64,000 nucleotides of DNA from assembly GCA_028277405.1 (NCBI GenBank), contig JANQGH010000055.1, forward strand, positions 62,001 through 126,000, in the 5' to 3' direction. Under the pieces are notes generated by a model. That model made no database searches and was not told the origin of the DNA. It worked only from the letters and a program-made list of their open reading frames with translations. Each line of letters starts with the position of its first letter. The stretch's first letter is position 1. Below, in pieces: positions 1-8,140 of this stretch. Position numbers and translations under genes: made by a program. Origin of the DNA: Alphaproteobacteria bacterium (GTDB taxonomy: Bacteria; Pseudomonadota; Alphaproteobacteria; DSM-16000; Inquilinaceae).

Positions 1-595
1 CGGCGGCCGGCTTCCGATCGCTCAGCGCCTCGATCGCCTCGCGATGGTGCTGGTCGCCGGTTCCCCAGGCGGTCCCGACCCGCTGGGTCACGATCCGCAA
101 ATAGGGTCCGAACTGTAGCCACAGGCTTTCGATCAGCGGCACCAGAACGTCCGAACCCGCGGCCCGGTAAATCTGAAAATGAAAGACCCGGTTCTGCGTC
201 AGGTTGGGCAAGGCGCCATCGTCGCCTCTCGTGGCCTCGCTTCGCTTGAGCGTTCGTCTCAGGGCGTTTAGCCGGTCTTTCGAGATCGCGTGAGCCGCCA
301 GTTCGGCCGCGCGGCCCTCCAGCAGCAGACGGACCTGCTTCAGATCCGCCAGTCGCGCCAGATCCATCTCGGGCACCATGACCGATCCGGAGGGCCGCAC
401 CGTCAGCGCCCGCTCGGCGATCAGCTGTCGCAAGGCCTCGCGCACGGGCATCGGGCTGACGCGATAGTCGGCCGCCAGGCGGCGCAGGGTCAGCACGTCG
501 CCCGGACGATAGCGGCCATCCATCAGTTCGGCCCTGAGCGCGTCGAACACCCGCCGATGGGCGGGGAGGTTTTCCGTTTGGGCAAGACCGCTCAA
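1..595 (-). CDS. GntR-family (FCD) transcriptional regulator, C-terminus cut by window edge
   Basis: The reverse strand from 595 reads an N-terminal winged helix (RRVFDALRAELMDGRYRPGD, then SPMPVREALRQLIAE, the recognition helix), followed by an FCD-type all-helical ligand domain (VRLLLEGRAAELAA, HFQIYRAAGS, HREAIEAL). An in-frame stop lies just upstream, and no ATG precedes the winged helix. TTG at 595 is therefore the only sensible start, and it places about ten residues before the DNA-binding domain, which is normal for the family. About 198 residues are in the window; roughly the last 20-30 are missing. It is divergent from the 1041-17742 operon and is a natural candidate for its local regulator. 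FCD regulators usually bind a small organic acid; the ligand here is unknown. Confidence 0.85.
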   Translation of the reverse strand, partial: MSGLAQTENLPAHRRVFDALRAELMDGRYRPGDVLTLRRLAADYRVSPMPVREALRQLIAERALTVRPSGSVMVPEMDLARLADLKQVRLLLEGRAAELAAHAISKDRLNALRRTLKRSEATRGDDGALPNLTQNRVFHFQIYRAAGSDVLVPLIESLWLQFGPYLRIVTQRVGTAWGTGDQHHREAIEALSDRKPAA

Positions 596-710
596 CGGGT
601 TGCACCCGTCACGCTGGCGCGCGCGTCAACACCCTCGACGTCGCCGCCCGCGAATCCGTCGGAAACCGCGATCGATTTCGGCAAGTAGGAAGCCCCCCGC
701 AACTACCGCC

Positions 711-724
711 ACGATAATTATCGT
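711..724. promoter_or_regulatory. Perfect palindrome, possible GntR operator
   Basis: The 14 bases ACGATAATTATCGT are identical on both strands. They lie in the divergent region about 115 bases upstream of the GntR start and 250 bases upstream of the operon promoter. Perfect AT-centred palindromes are typical operator material for GntR-family dimers, but its match to the neighbouring regulator is only inferred. Confidence 0.4.
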
Positions 725-971
725 TCACAACCGTGATCACAGCGTACGGCCACTCGCGCGGCAACGCAATCTCCTCGCGCGGGCATGTCGCAATCCCGTT
801 TCTCAGCGAGGATACCGGACTGGGCCACGCCATTCTCCGGAACTTGCCCTGGCCATCGATACCAAAGCGCTATGTGGAACGGTTGACCGCCGGCCGAGCT
901 CCGGGCCGATCTCACCATCCAAAAGGGGTTCGGTTGTCTGCCTTGTTGGCAGAGCCATCGCAGCAACGCGC

Positions 972-1001
972 TTGAACCCTGAATATGATGATGTTTATGA
1001 T
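972..1001 (+). promoter_or_regulatory. Putative sigma-70 promoter of the long catabolic operon
   Basis: TTGAAC (972-977) and TATGAT (996-1001) are separated by 18 bases. They match the consensus at 4/6 and 5/6 positions and would start transcription about 30 bases before the VOC start codon. The spacer ends in ATGATGTTTA (988-997), a 10-mer that also occurs upstream of the second GntR gene (18570-18579). Confidence 0.5.
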
Positions 1002-1040
1002 AATAACGATCAAACCGACGGAGGCGAGCCGAAGCCATCG

Positions 1041-1499
1041 ATGCTGAAAGACTGGAACCACAGCTCGCTCACCGTCACGGACATCGACCGGTCGGCCGAG
1101 TTCTACGGCCGGGCCTTTGGCTTCGTTCACAAATTCACCGTGCGGGATATGACGCACCAGATCGCATCGATCACGGGCGTCGAGGGCGCGCGGTGCGATC
1201 TGATGCAGCTCGACGCCCCGGTCGGGGATCACGTTCTGGAACTGATCGCTTTTCACCATCCACCTCGCGACGAGGCAGATGATCGGCCCCGGCCACTGCA
1301 GCCTGGTCAGGCCCATGTCAGCTTTGTGGTCGAAGATCTCGACGCGACGCTGGTCCGCATCGAGGAACTGGGCGCGCGCAGGTTGGGCGCGGTGACCGAG
1401 TTTGCCGAGGGCCGCGCCGCCTATTGCCAGGAGCCTGGCGGGTCCGTTCTGGAACTGGAAGAGCTTTATGAGCAAGAGGACGGCGCCGATGGAGAATGA
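1041..1499 (+). CDS. VOC (glyoxalase/bleomycin resistance fold) family protein
   Basis: The 152-residue protein begins HSSLTVTDIDRSAEFYGRAF, the first beta-alpha-beta module of the vicinal oxygen chelate fold. The second half has the partner module (PGQAHVSFVVEDLDATLVRI) and ends with the typical Glu of a metal site (GGSVLELEELY). The ATG at 1041 follows GGAGGCGAG and puts the fold at the N-terminus; the frame stays open upstream to about 600 but reads as non-coding. VOC enzymes do isomerisation, epimerisation or extradiol cleavage at a divalent metal; no substrate can be read here. It is the first gene of the long operon and overlaps the E1-alpha start by 11 bases. Confidence 0.8.
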   Translation: MLKDWNHSSLTVTDIDRSAEFYGRAFGFVHKFTVRDMTHQIASITGVEGARCDLMQLDAPVGDHVLELIAFHHPPRDEADDRPRPLQPGQAHVSFVVEDLDATLVRIEELGARRLGAVTEFAEGRAAYCQEPGGSVLELEELYEQEDGADGE

Positions 1500-2457
1500 G
1501 CGCAGCCTCGCGCGGTTCGAGCGCTTGGCGCAGATGCGCCATTTCGACGAGGCCTGTCTCGCCGGCGTGATGAGCCGCGAGATCCATGGCGAGCTGCATA
1601 TCGGCATCGGGCAGGAGGCGATCGGCGCGGGCATGGCGGAGGCGCTGCGCCCGGGCGACGCCGTGGTCTCGACCCATCGCAACCACTTCCACGCCCTGGC
1701 CAAGGGCGTCTCGCCAAAGGCGTTGCTCGCCGAGATTTATGAAAAGGAGACCGGCCTTTGCCGGGGGCGCGGCGGCCACATGCACCCGTTCGACCTCTCG
1801 ACCAATTTCTCCGCCACCGGCATCGTCGGGGCCTCGCTGCCGGTGGCGCTGGGCTATGCCTATGGTTTCAAGCTGCGCGGCCAGGACCATGTGGCGGTCG
1901 GCGTCACGGGCGATGGCGGCGTGCTGACCGGCGGCTTTCATGAAAGCCTGAACATGGCCGGCGCCTGGGACCTGCCGCTGGTGGTGCTGGTCGAAAACAA
2001 CCGCTGGGCCATTTCCGTCGACATCAACGAAGTCTCGGCAACCGAAACCCTGGCCGAACGGTCGCACAGCTACGGCGCCTGGGGCCGCAAGATCGACGGT
2101 ACGGACCCGGATCTGGTCGCCAAGGCGTTCGCCGAGGCGGTCGACCACGCGCGTTCGGGGCAGGGACCGGCCGTTCTCGAGGCCACTTGCCACCGCTTTC
2201 ATGGCCATTTCGAGGGCGATCACGACACCTATCGCGACCGCGAGGAAAAGCGCCGCATCCGAAAGGAACACGACCCGTTGGTGCTGTATCGCGCCAAGCT
2301 GATAGAGGCGGGTCTGGCCGATGCGCAAACCCTCGATCGCATCGAGCAGACGTCGAAGGAGGCGATGACCGCATTGCTTGAAGAGGTTCGGGACGACACG
2401 CAGCCGGATGCGTCCGGTGCGCTCGATCACCGCTTTGTCGGGGCGACATCACCATGA
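1489..2457 (+). CDS. 2-oxoacid (pyruvate/acetoin-type) dehydrogenase E1 component, alpha subunit
   Basis: The protein (322 residues) is a clear E1-alpha of the PdhA/AcoA family. It has the RGRGGHMHPFD loop, the thiamin diphosphate motif starting GDGGVLTGGFHESLNMA and ending VENN, and the phosphorylation-loop-like region near YRDREEKRR. The ATG at 1489 follows AAGAGGA at 8 bases; another ATG at 1468 is possible. With the beta subunit it would decarboxylate a 2-oxoacid or cleave acetoin using ThDP and Mg. No E2 or E3 gene is in the window, so acetyl transfer must use a distant E2, or the E1 works alone with another acceptor. It overlaps the beta gene by 4 bases. Confidence 0.92.
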   Translation: MENERSLARFERLAQMRHFDEACLAGVMSREIHGELHIGIGQEAIGAGMAEALRPGDAVVSTHRNHFHALAKGVSPKALLAEIYEKETGLCRGRGGHMHPFDLSTNFSATGIVGASLPVALGYAYGFKLRGQDHVAVGVTGDGGVLTGGFHESLNMAGAWDLPLVVLVENNRWAISVDINEVSATETLAERSHSYGAWGRKIDGTDPDLVAKAFAEAVDHARSGQGPAVLEATCHRFHGHFEGDHDTYRDREEKRRIRKEHDPLVLYRAKLIEAGLADAQTLDRIEQTSKEAMTALLEEVRDDTQPDASGALDHRFVGATSP

Positions 2458-3467
2458 GCGTCGCGTCGCGGGAATCCTGGAACACCTCCCTGTTCGTCGC
2501 GGAGGCCCTGCGCTTGGAAATGGCGCGGGACGAAAACGTTCTGATGCTGGGCGAGGATGTCGGCCGCAATGGCGGCGTGTTCGGCAGCAGCCGAGGCCTG
2601 CTGGATGAGTTCGGCGCCATGCGCGTGCGCGACACGCCGATCTCGGAGATGGCCTTCACCGGCATGGGCGTCGGCCTGTGCATGAGCGGCTTTCGGCCGG
2701 TGGTCGAAATCATGTTCGTCGATTTCATCGGCGTTTGCCTGGAGCAGGTCTACAACGCCATGGCCAAGATCCCGTACATGTCGGGTGGCCAGGTGCGCAT
2801 GCCCATGGTGATCAAGACCGCGGGCGGCTGCATCGGCTCGGCCGCGCAGCACTCGCAATGCCTGTGGGGCCTGTTCGCCCATTTGCCCGGCATGGTCGTG
2901 GTCGCGCCGTCTTCGCCCTACGACCATCGCGGGCTGATGGCCATGGCGGTCGAGTCCGACGACCCGGTCATTTACATCGAGCACAAGGCCCTCCTGCTGA
3001 AACGCTGGCGTCAGTTTCACGACGCCGAACCGGTTCCCGAGGAGCGTTTCACCATCCCGTTCGGCCAGGCTAAGGTCGCACGCGAAGGCGGCGATCTGAC
3101 CGTCGTTACGCTATCGGCCGGCGTCGAATACGCGCTGGAGGCCGCCGACACGCTGGCCAAGGAAGGCAGTGACGTCGAGATCATCGACTTGCGCACCGTC
3201 GTGCCCCTGGACATGCCGACAGTGCTGAACTCGCTGTCAAAGACAGGCCGGCTGCTGGTCGTCGATGAAGACTATCTCAGCTTCGGCCTGTCCGGAGAGA
3301 TCGTCGCCCGCGCCGTTGAGGCGTTGGGCCCCTCGGGCCTTCGCCAGGTCGCGCGGCACGCCGTACCCGACGTGCCGGTACCGGCGGCGCTGTCGTTGGA
3401 GCACGCCGTGGTGCCGGGGCCGGCCTCGATCGTCGAGGCCGTGCGCAAGATGGCGGCTGCCTCGTAA
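2454..3467 (+). CDS. 2-oxoacid (pyruvate/acetoin-type) dehydrogenase E1 component, beta subunit
   Basis: The 337-residue protein matches the E1-beta family. The N-terminal pyrimidine-binding domain carries MLGEDVGRNGGVFGSSRGL and DTPISEMAFTGMGVG, with the Glu that activates ThDP. A central segment reads GGCIGSAAQHSQCLWGLFAHLPG, and the C-terminal transketolase domain has VEIIDLRTVVPLD. ATGA overlap with the alpha gene indicates translational coupling and an alpha2beta2 enzyme. QHSQ..WGLFAHLPG is typical of the acetoin and pyruvate E1 group. The true 2-oxo substrate is unknown; the SDR just downstream could reduce or supply it. Confidence 0.92.
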   Translation: MSVASRESWNTSLFVAEALRLEMARDENVLMLGEDVGRNGGVFGSSRGLLDEFGAMRVRDTPISEMAFTGMGVGLCMSGFRPVVEIMFVDFIGVCLEQVYNAMAKIPYMSGGQVRMPMVIKTAGGCIGSAAQHSQCLWGLFAHLPGMVVVAPSSPYDHRGLMAMAVESDDPVIYIEHKALLLKRWRQFHDAEPVPEERFTIPFGQAKVAREGGDLTVVTLSAGVEYALEAADTLAKEGSDVEIIDLRTVVPLDMPTVLNSLSKTGRLLVVDEDYLSFGLSGEIVARAVEALGPSGLRQVARHAVPDVPVPAALSLEHAVVPGPASIVEAVRKMAAAS

Positions 3468-4243
3468 TGCTGACCATGCGCCTGGAGGGTCATCGCACCG
3501 CCGTGCTCGGCGCGGGCGGCGCGATCGGCCGCGCGTGCGTAAGGCAACTGGCCGAACTGGGCGGCGAGGTGGCGGCGCTCGATCGCGACAAGACTTTTGC
3601 CGAGGGCGCGCTTGACGGCGTGGCCGGCACGCATCGGGCGTATGAGGCCGACGTTGCCGATCCCGGCGCTGTATCCGCGACCGTTGAGGCGGTCTGGGCT
3701 GACGGGCCGGTAGACGGCGTGATTTATGCGCCGGGCATCGCCATCACGTCCGATGTCGCTGACATGGCGTGGCCCGACTATCGCCGGCTGATGGCGGTCA
3801 ATCTGGATGGCGCCTTTCATGCCGCCCAGGCCTTCGTCAAGCCGATGATCGCGGCCAAACGCCCCGGCGCCTTCGTCTTTCTGTCGTCGATGGCGGGTTT
3901 GCGCGGCGAGGCCGGTGCGTCGGCCTATTGCGCCTCGAAATTCGGCCTGATCGGGCTGACCCAATCCTTCGCCGCGGAGCTGACGCCCCACCACATCCGC
4001 GTGAACGCCGTTTGCCCCGGCAATGTCGACTCGCCGTTGCTGCGCCAGGTCAGCGAGGACATCGCCGCCTATCGCGGCGGCGACGCTGACGACGTGCATG
4101 CCGAGGCGGCCAAGATCGGTGCCGCCCGTCGCCTGGTGACGGCCGATGAGGTGGCCTCGGTTTGCGTCTGGCTGGTCAGCCCCGCGGCCTCGGCCGTGAC
4201 CGGCACCGCGCTGCCCGTCGATGTCGGCGCCCTCGTCGGATGA
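3467..4243 (+). CDS. Short-chain dehydrogenase/reductase (SDR)
   Basis: This 258-residue classical SDR has the nucleotide motif AVLGAGGAIGRACVRQL near the N-terminus, an Asp at the end of beta-2 (ALDRD) that suggests NAD(H) preference, the catalytic Ser in VFLSSMAG and the YxxxK pair in SAYCASKFGLIGL. The C-terminal VNAVCPGNVDSPL is also typical. The start overlaps the E1-beta stop (TAATG); an ATG at 3476 is an alternative. It probably interconverts an alcohol and a ketone in the same pathway, for example making the 2-oxo compound used by the E1, but the substrate cannot be read. Confidence 0.9.
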   Translation: MLTMRLEGHRTAVLGAGGAIGRACVRQLAELGGEVAALDRDKTFAEGALDGVAGTHRAYEADVADPGAVSATVEAVWADGPVDGVIYAPGIAITSDVADMAWPDYRRLMAVNLDGAFHAAQAFVKPMIAAKRPGAFVFLSSMAGLRGEAGASAYCASKFGLIGLTQSFAAELTPHHIRVNAVCPGNVDSPLLRQVSEDIAAYRGGDADDVHAEAAKIGAARRLVTADEVASVCVWLVSPAASAVTGTALPVDVGALVG

Positions 4244-4258
4244 TCCGGAGGGCATGAC

Positions 4259-6043
4259 ATGACCCCGCCGGATCAGCGAATGCCTGATCGCGACGCGCCC
4301 GACCAACCGGAAAGCACGGGCGGCATGCGCAGCGACAACTCGCCGACACCGGGGGTGTTTCCGGCATCCGAGTCGCTGCGCCCGACCCTGATCGGCGACC
4401 GCTACATGATCGCCGCCGGACATCCGCTGGTGGCCCATGTCTGTGCGACGATCCTTGAGCAAGGCGGTACGGCGATCGATGCCGGCGTCGCCGGAGGCCT
4501 GGCCAGCAACGTGGTTCAGGCCGACATGTGTAATCTGGGCGGCATCGCCCCGATCGTCTTGCGGCAGGCGGGCGAGGCCCGGGTCTGGGCGGTTTCCGGC
4601 GTCGGCACGTGGGGGCGGGCCGCCACGATCGAGGCCTTTCGCGACCGTTTCGGCGACGACATGCCGTTGGGTGTTGGTGTCGGCGTGGTGCCGGCTGCCG
4701 CCGACGCGTGGCTGGTGGCGCTGGAACGGTTCGGCACCAAGGGCCTGGCGGAGGTGGCTGAGCCTGCCGTTCAGTTTGCTGACGCCGGCTTCCCGCTCGA
4801 TCGGCGCACGGCCAGCGCTTACGGCATTCTCGGCCGTACCTTTCAGCAATGGCCCAGCAGCGCCGCGGTCTATTGGCCGAACGGACGGCCGCCCAGTGTC
4901 GGCGAAAGGCTGCGCCAACCGGCCCTGGCGACCACTCTGCGTCGGCTGGTCGAGGCAGAACAGGGCGATGACCGTGCCAGCGCGATCGCCGCCGCGCGCG
5001 ATGCGTTCTACAAGGGCGCGATCGGCCGGGAAATAGCCGCCTGGTGTCAGGCGCACGGTGGCTGGCTTGACGAGCAAGACCTGAAATCGTTCGCCTCGAC
5101 GGTCGACCCGGCGCCCTTCGTCTCCTATCGGGGACATCGCGTGTTCACGCCGCCGACCTACACCCAGGGTCCGATCATGCTGATGGCCCTGAAGCTGCTG
5201 CAGCGCTTCGATCTGGCGTCACTTGGCCACAACAGCGCCGACACGCTGCACCTGATCGTCGAGGCCCTGAAGCTGGCCTTCGCGGAGCGCGAGCGGGCAA
5301 TGGCCGACCCGCTGTTTGCCGCCGAACCGTTGGATGCCCTCCTGTCCGACAGCCACATCGACGACCTCGCGCGATCGATCGACCACGCGGTGGCGATACC
5401 CGACCCGCACGAAGCCACCGTACAGCGGGCGCGGCCGAAAGCCGACACAACCTACCTCTGCGTCATCGATGCCGAGGGCAACGCCTTTTCCGCCATGCCG
5501 TCGGACACGATAGATGGCGGGCCGGTAATCCCGGATCTCGGCATCCTCGTCTCGCCGCGCGGCGTTCAGTCGAGCAACCGGCCCGGCCATCCCAATGCGC
5601 TGGCGCCTGGCAAGCGCCCGCGCATCACGCCGGCGCCGGCGCTTTCGCTGGGTCCGGGCGACGATCCGCGCGTGCTGGCCTTCGGCTGTCCCGGCGGCGA
5701 TGTGATCATCCAGGCGATGCTGCAGGCCTTCATCAACGTCGTCGATTTTGGCATGACCTTTCAGCAGGCGGTGGAGGCTCCACGCCTGGCCAGTTTCTGC
5801 TTCCCCGGCTCGTTCTTCCCCAACCCGCATTTTCCGCAACGGGTCGATGTCGAGGGCCGCGTCGCACCCCACGTGCGGGCGGAACTCGCCTCTCGGGGGC
5901 ACGCCCTGTCCGACTGGTCGGATTGGGAGTTCGACGCGGGCGGCACGGCGATGGTCGGCGATGTGGCCGACCCTGGCGCGAATGGGCGCGTGCTGGGCGC
6001 AGGGGCCGACCCGAGGCGAACAACTTATGCCTGGGGACGGTGA
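4259..6043 (+). CDS. hpxW: Gamma-glutamyltransferase-fold Ntn amidohydrolase, HpxW (oxamate amidohydrolase)-like
   Basis: The 594-residue precursor has the GGT fold. The large-subunit start is MIAAGHPLVAHVCATILEQG with GGTAIDA. The autoprocessing site lies near residue 397 (KADTTYLCVIDAEGNAF), where Thr397 would become the N-terminal nucleophile. Residues of the small subunit include GCPGGDVIIQAMLQ. GGT paralogs in hpx operons hydrolyse oxamate to oxalate and ammonia rather than transferring glutamyl groups. The next three genes are homologs of HpxX, HpxY and HpxZ in that order, which is the main reason for this assignment over a true GGT. No clear signal peptide is seen, which fits a cytoplasmic catabolic enzyme. 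Confidence 0.8.
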   Translation: MTPPDQRMPDRDAPDQPESTGGMRSDNSPTPGVFPASESLRPTLIGDRYMIAAGHPLVAHVCATILEQGGTAIDAGVAGGLASNVVQADMCNLGGIAPIVLRQAGEARVWAVSGVGTWGRAATIEAFRDRFGDDMPLGVGVGVVPAAADAWLVALERFGTKGLAEVAEPAVQFADAGFPLDRRTASAYGILGRTFQQWPSSAAVYWPNGRPPSVGERLRQPALATTLRRLVEAEQGDDRASAIAAARDAFYKGAIGREIAAWCQAHGGWLDEQDLKSFASTVDPAPFVSYRGHRVFTPPTYTQGPIMLMALKLLQRFDLASLGHNSADTLHLIVEALKLAFAERERAMADPLFAAEPLDALLSDSHIDDLARSIDHAVAIPDPHEATVQRARPKADTTYLCVIDAEGNAFSAMPSDTIDGGPVIPDLGILVSPRGVQSSNRPGHPNALAPGKRPRITPAPALSLGPGDDPRVLAFGCPGGDVIIQAMLQAFINVVDFGMTFQQAVEAPRLASFCFPGSFFPNPHFPQRVDVEGRVAPHVRAELASRGHALSDWSDWEFDAGGTAMVGDVADPGANGRVLGAGADPRRTTYAWGR

Positions 6044-6046
6044 CTG

Positions 6047-6262
6047 ATGGCCGAGCCGCGCAAATCCTCCGCCAAGGCCGCGTCGACCTTCGATGCCGAA
6101 CGCCATCTCGACATGATGGCCGCGCTGGTCGACATGCCGGTCGCCGAGGCGCATCGCGACGGCGTGTGTCAGAACCTGGCCCGCATCCATGCCATGGCGA
6201 CGTTGGTTTTCGAGGCCGACGTGCCGGAAAACACGGAGCCGGCCTCGGTTCACCGGCCATGA
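6047..6262 (+). CDS. hpxX: DUF4089 small subunit, HpxX/AtzG-like (GatC-like partner of the amidase)
   Basis: This 71-residue protein has the pattern HLDMMAALVDMPVAEAHRDG then NLARIHAMATLVFEADVPEN. It fits the DUF4089 family, whose best-known member is AtzG. AtzG binds the amidase AtzE and resembles GatC of the transamidosome. The start is 3 bases after the HpxW stop, and its TGA overlaps the ATG of the amidase by 4 bases (ATGA), as expected for a stoichiometric partner. It has no catalytic residues of its own and is likely needed for stability and assembly of the amidase. Confidence 0.8.
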   Translation: MAEPRKSSAKAASTFDAERHLDMMAALVDMPVAEAHRDGVCQNLARIHAMATLVFEADVPENTEPASVHRP

Positions 6263-7659
6263 CGGATATTCACAGCATCGCTGCTTCTGTGCGTTCCGGC
6301 CGGCGCTCCGCCCGATCGGTGGCGGAGGAGACGCTGGCGCGGGTCGAGGCGGGCAACAGGGCGCTGAACGCGTTTACGCACGTTTTCCACGAGCGTGCCC
6401 TGGCCGACGCCGATGCGGTTGACCGGTCGATTGCCGAGGGGAGGAATCCCGGCCCGCTGGCCGGCGTTCCTTTTGGCGTTAAGAACCTGTTCGACGTGGC
6501 AGGCGAGGTGACGCTCGCGGGCTCGATCATCAACCGGTCGAACAGGCCGGCCGCCAGGGATGCGACCGCCGTGGCGCGGCTTCGCGCGGCTGGTGCGATC
6601 CTGGTCGGCGCCTTGAACATGAACGAGTTCGCGTACGGCTATACGACGGAGAACAGCCACTACGGACCGACCCGCAATGCCCACGATCCAACCCGGTCGG
6701 CCGGCGGTTCGTCGGGCGGATCGGCGACCGCCGTCGCTGCGGGTCTGATACCCCTGGCGCTAGGCAGCGACACCAACGGATCGATCCGAGTGCCCGCCGC
6801 GCTGTGCGGCATTGCGGGCCTGAAGCCGACCTTCGGCCGGGTCAGCCGCGCCGGTGTCTATCCATTTGTCGCGAGCCTCGATCATGTCGGCGTCTTTGCA
6901 CGATCGATGGCGGAAGTAGCGCTCGTCTACGACCTGTTGCAGGGCGCCGACCCAAGCGATCCGGCTTGCCGGCAAGGTGTGGTTGAGCCCGTCGTGGCCC
7001 GTATCGACCAGGGCACGGATGGCTTGAGGGTTGCCGTCGCCGATGGCTATTTCCGCGAGACGGTTTCCGACGAGGCGCTCGAGGCTGTGGATGCGGCGGC
7101 GGGTGCGCTGGGCATTCGCGAGCGGGTCGCCCTGCCGAACCCGGCGGCGGCGAGGGCGGCCGCCTTTGTCATTACCGCGACCGAATCCGGCAGTCTTCAC
7201 CATGCCCGGCTGCGCACCCAGGCCGATCAGTACGATCCGTTGGTTCGCGACCGGCTGATCGCCGGCGCCCTGGTGCCGGCCCACTGGTATCTGGAGGCGC
7301 AGCGCTTTCGCCGCTGGTTCGTGGACGAGCTCAACCGCTTGTTTGACCAGGTGGACGTCGTGTTGGCGCCGGCGACGCCAGTCCCGGCACCGCTGCTGGG
7401 CCAGCAGGAAATGACCGTCGCCGGCACGACCTTGCCGACCCGAACCGGTCTCGGCCTGTTCGTCCAGCCCTTGACCCTGAATGGCATGCCGATCGCCGTT
7501 GTGCCCTGGCACCCGCCCGGCCGGCTGCCCGTCGGGGTCCAGATCATGGCCGCACCCTGGCGCGAGGATCTCGTGTTGCGGGTCGCGCAGGCGCTGGAGG
7601 AAAGGGGCTTTGGCGCCGGCGTGGCGACTGCCGAGCAGCAGGAGGTGCGCCATGCTTGA
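6259..7659 (+). CDS. hpxY: Amidase-signature hydrolase, HpxY/AtzE-like
   Basis: The 466-residue protein carries the whole Ser-cisSer-Lys triad of the amidase signature family. Lys75 is in GVPFGVKNLFDV, cis-Ser151 in RSAGGSSGGSATA, and the nucleophile Ser175 in GSDTNGSIRVPAALCG; the 24-residue spacing between the two serines is as in other members. AtzE-type relatives hydrolyse 1-carboxybiuret, and HpxY acts in oxalurate use in Klebsiella. The substrate here is therefore probably a small N-carbamoyl or oxalurate-like amide, but could differ. ATG at 6259 overlaps hpxX by 4 bases, and the stop overlaps hpxZ by 8 bases. Confidence 0.85.
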   Translation: MTDIHSIAASVRSGRRSARSVAEETLARVEAGNRALNAFTHVFHERALADADAVDRSIAEGRNPGPLAGVPFGVKNLFDVAGEVTLAGSIINRSNRPAARDATAVARLRAAGAILVGALNMNEFAYGYTTENSHYGPTRNAHDPTRSAGGSSGGSATAVAAGLIPLALGSDTNGSIRVPAALCGIAGLKPTFGRVSRAGVYPFVASLDHVGVFARSMAEVALVYDLLQGADPSDPACRQGVVEPVVARIDQGTDGLRVAVADGYFRETVSDEALEAVDAAAGALGIRERVALPNPAAARAAAFVITATESGSLHHARLRTQADQYDPLVRDRLIAGALVPAHWYLEAQRFRRWFVDELNRLFDQVDVVLAPATPVPAPLLGQQEMTVAGTTLPTRTGLGLFVQPLTLNGMPIAVVPWHPPGRLPVGVQIMAAPWREDLVLRVAQALEERGFGAGVATAEQQEVRHA

Positions 7660-8038
7660 GATCAACCGCGTGGACGTGGTGGCCGAGGTCCGCGCGGTCT
7701 TTGACCGCTACGAACGTGCCCTGCTCAGCAACGATGTCGCCACGATGAACGAGCTGTTCTGGGCGAGCCCAGACACGATCCGATATGGGGTCGGCGAAAA
7801 CCTCTACGGGATCGACCAGATCGCAGAGTTCCGGCGCAACCGAAAGACCGGTCCGTTCGACCGAGAGCTGTCGAACACGACCATCACAACGTTCGGCGCG
7901 GATTTCGCCGTTGCCAATACGGAGTATCAGCGCGCCGGCCACGACCGCCCGGGGCGCGAAAGCAAGACGCTGGTCCGCACCGACGCGGGCTGGCGGATCG
8001 TTGCGGCCCACGTCAGCCTGATCGGCGAAACGGTTTGA
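7652..8038 (+). CDS. hpxZ: DUF3225 NTF2-like protein, HpxZ/AtzH-like
   Basis: The 128-residue protein is an NTF2-superfamily cone of the DUF3225 type. It has an N-terminal helix (VRAVFDRYERALLSNDVATM), ELFWASPDTIRYGVGENLYG, and a C-terminal sheet (KTLVRTDAGWRIVAAHVSLI). The homolog AtzH has been proposed to convert 1,3-dicarboxyurea to allophanate; HpxZ is its counterpart in oxalurate operons. The start follows a strong GGAGGTG 4 bases upstream and overlaps the amidase stop. It closes the amide-hydrolysis cassette; 102 bases with no visible terminator separate it from the transporter genes. Confidence 0.85.
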   Translation: MLEINRVDVVAEVRAVFDRYERALLSNDVATMNELFWASPDTIRYGVGENLYGIDQIAEFRRNRKTGPFDRELSNTTITTFGADFAVANTEYQRAGHDRPGRESKTLVRTDAGWRIVAAHVSLIGETV

Positions 8039-8140
8039 TGAGGTCGTGCATGAACACCAAAGCGAGGACGTCGCCAAACCAACAAGCCCAAATCAACCAA
8101 ACGGGAAACAACCCGAAGCCTTGAACGAAGGAGAAAGACC

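Larger units (their letters stand above)
596..1040. other. Divergent regulatory region, no gene
   Basis: About 445 bases separate the divergent GntR gene and the VOC gene. I see no convincing coding sequence; an open frame runs through on the plus strand but its composition is unlike a protein. The region holds a perfect 14-base palindrome (711-724), a 6-base inverted repeat TCTGCC/GGCAGA around a 5-base loop (937-953) and a sigma-70-like promoter (972-1001). It is AT-richer near 980-1010 than the surroundings. Confidence 0.7.

Noticed and set aside
3272..5137. Long open frame of 621 codons on the minus strand
   Set aside because: It lies antisense to the E1-beta, SDR and HpxW genes, is rich in Arg, Gly and His, and shows no domain pattern. 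High GC content keeps such frames open.
4259..6043. Assignment as a glutathione gamma-glutamyltransferase
   Set aside because: No signal peptide is seen, and the next three genes match hpxX, hpxY and hpxZ, which favours an HpxW-type amidohydrolase.
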